Of a DNA stretch of 64,000 bases, positions 62,801 through 64,000 are shown piece by piece (within the stretch, counting starts at the first letter, position 1; the number at the start of each line of letters is the position of its first letter). This stretch comes from Kappaphycus alvarezii. Taxonomy: Eukaryota; Rhodophyta; Florideophyceae; Gigartinales; Solieriaceae. The notes beneath the pieces were generated by a model. The model did not search any database, had not been told where the DNA came from, and saw nothing but the letters and a program-made list of their open reading frames with translations. Made by a program: the position numbers and the translations under genes. The stretch covers positions 62,001 through 126,000 of the forward strand of contig NADL03000159.1 in the NCBI GenBank assembly GCA_002205965.3, in the 5' to 3' direction.

Positions 62801-63210
62801 CAGTCACTCCTCTTCACAGTGCACTTGTCACGAACGAACTCAACGTCAAATCCATTATCGACCATCTTACGTACAGAGATTAGGGAAAAAGCAAAGCTTG
62901 GAACGTGCAGCACATTGGTGAGCTTGCATGACTTTTGAACTCCGCTCACTAAAAGCGTAATGGGGACGGTCCCGACTCCAGCTACTACTGCACACGCTTT
63001 TGTTCCCATTTCTACGCGGCTGTTTGAGACCTCCCTGTAGTCGGAGAACAGTCTCTTGTCAAATGTCATGTGTGCGGAGCATCCAGAGTCGATAAGCCAA
63101 GTGTTTGAGGTTATGTTAATGGGAATCGGAGAGGGTGAAGGACTTTGCTGGACGGATGAAGTTGCGGGCTTGGCTACCCAGAATTTACTCGGAACTCTAA
63201 AATCCTGGCC
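59894..63210 (-). pseudogene. pol: Family-C copia pol, unit C2
   Basis: Protease to the end of RT is open for 822 codons from the Met at 63069 (60601-63069), and upstream to 63210 with the DSG site. It is almost identical to C1; the clearest protein change is VTERLNR for VAERLNR beside the catalytic integrase Glu. An extra base near 60630 (GAGTTCCTCACGG) ends the frame after NPVR. RNase H continues in other frames with further indels (about 60115, 60280, 60490, 59985), but keeps the CEAE block that C1 lost. No gag. Confidence 0.92.
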
Positions 63211-64000
63211 TTAAGTACAACCTACAACTACTTTCTAACTCACTGCGTCCACTAACAGAATCCCACAAACTGAGCCATTTGAGCGGATTTCAAGATCTTG
63301 GCCCGGTGATAACAGTCATTAGGGGCAAATTTGGAACTGCTTCCAAAGTTGACAAATTTGTGTAAATAGGTTGGCCCAATACACACATCAATACAGTACC
63401 TTATTTTGCAGACCTACCGGAAACGAATTCCCTTGTGCCAAAATAACGGACTCAATCCGTCATACGTAAAATAGAATCTCATAACTGAATTTTTGGATGC
63501 AGTCGGTCCAATCTTCATCATAATTACGAACCTCATACATATGATGGAATCACATAACTGATTTTTGGATGCAGTTGTACAAACCAATATCATACTAGAA
63601 ACCACATACGTATGATGGAATCACATAACTGATTTTTGGATGCAGTTGTACAAACCAATATCATAACTAGAAACCACATACGTATGATGGAATCACATAA
63701 CTGGTTTTTGGATGCAGTTGTACAAACCAATATCATAACTAGAAACCACATACGTATGATGGAATCACATAACTTTTTGGATGCAGTTGTACAAACCAAT
63801 ATCATAACTAGAAACCACATACGTATGATGGAATCACATAACTGATTTTTGGATGCAGCTGGATAAAACCCGTAATCATAACTAGAAACCTCATACATAT
63901 GATGAAATCACATAACCGATTTTTGGATGCAGCTGGATAAAACCCTTAATCATAACTAGAATCCTCATACATAATATAAAATCAAATACCTCTTTCTAGC
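63211..64000 (-). mobile_element. LTR-C plus leader, copy 2, cut by window end
   Basis: The leader and inner LTR part are the same as in copies 0 and 1 up to the minisatellite. The TGTTGTTG end lies beyond the window. Confidence 0.7.
63475..63975. repeat. ~72-bp minisatellite, 7 copies
   Basis: Seven copies; the central ones share ATACGTATGATGGAATC and TTGTACAAACCAATATC almost perfectly. One copy has lost bases in the core (ATAACTTTTTGGATG, about 63770). Confidence 0.85.

Larger units (their letters stand above)
54191..64000 (-). repeat. Tandem array of gag-less family-C copia units
   Basis: One partial unit (54191-55347), one complete unit (55348-59873, 4526 bp) and a third that runs off the window (59874-64000). 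Each contains protease, integrase, RT and RNase H on minus, then a polypurine tract and LTR-C plus leader. No gag lies between the LTR/leader and the protease. Confidence 0.9.

Noticed and set aside
63590..63898. Open frame with a repeated 24-residue peptide
   Set aside because: The minisatellite period (~72 bp) is a multiple of three, so repeats stay in frame on chance; the frame is broken in other copies and lies in the LTR/leader.

Overview
This window is eukaryotic, gene-poor, transposon-packed DNA. I see no host gene that looks intact, no rRNA gene, no functional tRNA gene, no CRISPR array and no bacterial-style operon. Almost everything recognisable is LTR retrotransposon of the Ty1/copia order (protease, integrase, RT, RNase H, in that order), with a gag fragment, a non-LTR RT fragment, a broken zinc-finger fragment and tRNA-like modules. 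The host cannot be named from this sequence. The copia proteins would suit an oomycete, other stramenopile or alga, but that is a weak guess.

Layout. (1) 1-5869 is a graveyard of nested fragments: the 3' end of a family-C copia element on +, a zinc-finger fragment, gag and the protease start of a second element (E), a family-D LTR inserted in that protease gene with RNase H remnants of D, several tRNA-like modules at LTR-like starts, and a non-LTR RT fragment. (2) 5870-54122 is a head-to-tail array of 11 units. Units 1-5 are about 5.82 kb: LTR-A on -, A protease/IN/RT/RNase H on -, then B RT/RNase H on +. Units 6-11 are about 3.03 kb: LTR-A on -, then the B IN C-terminus/RT/RNase H on +. A twelfth, truncated LTR-A closes the array. 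(3) 54123-64000 is a second tandem array, of a family-C element on - with a period of 4,526 bp. It lacks gag, and each LTR/leader interval holds a ~72-bp minisatellite in 4, 6 and then 7 copies.

How the parts relate. Family A (LTR TGTTGAAAAAG...TTCTATCA on -, polypurine tract beside it) is nested in family B on the opposite strand, and the nested piece was amplified. All B copies except the right-hand one share a nonsense codon and an Asp-to-Asn change in the RT active site, so the array grew from an already dead copy, probably by recombination between directly repeated LTR-A copies. Unit 4 is a visible recombinant of two unit lineages. The LTR-A promoter points into the B segment of the neighbouring unit in antisense, so the locus could yield dsRNA. 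Single-base indels, many in homopolymers, separate the copies, so sequencing or consensus error probably adds frameshifts to the real decay.
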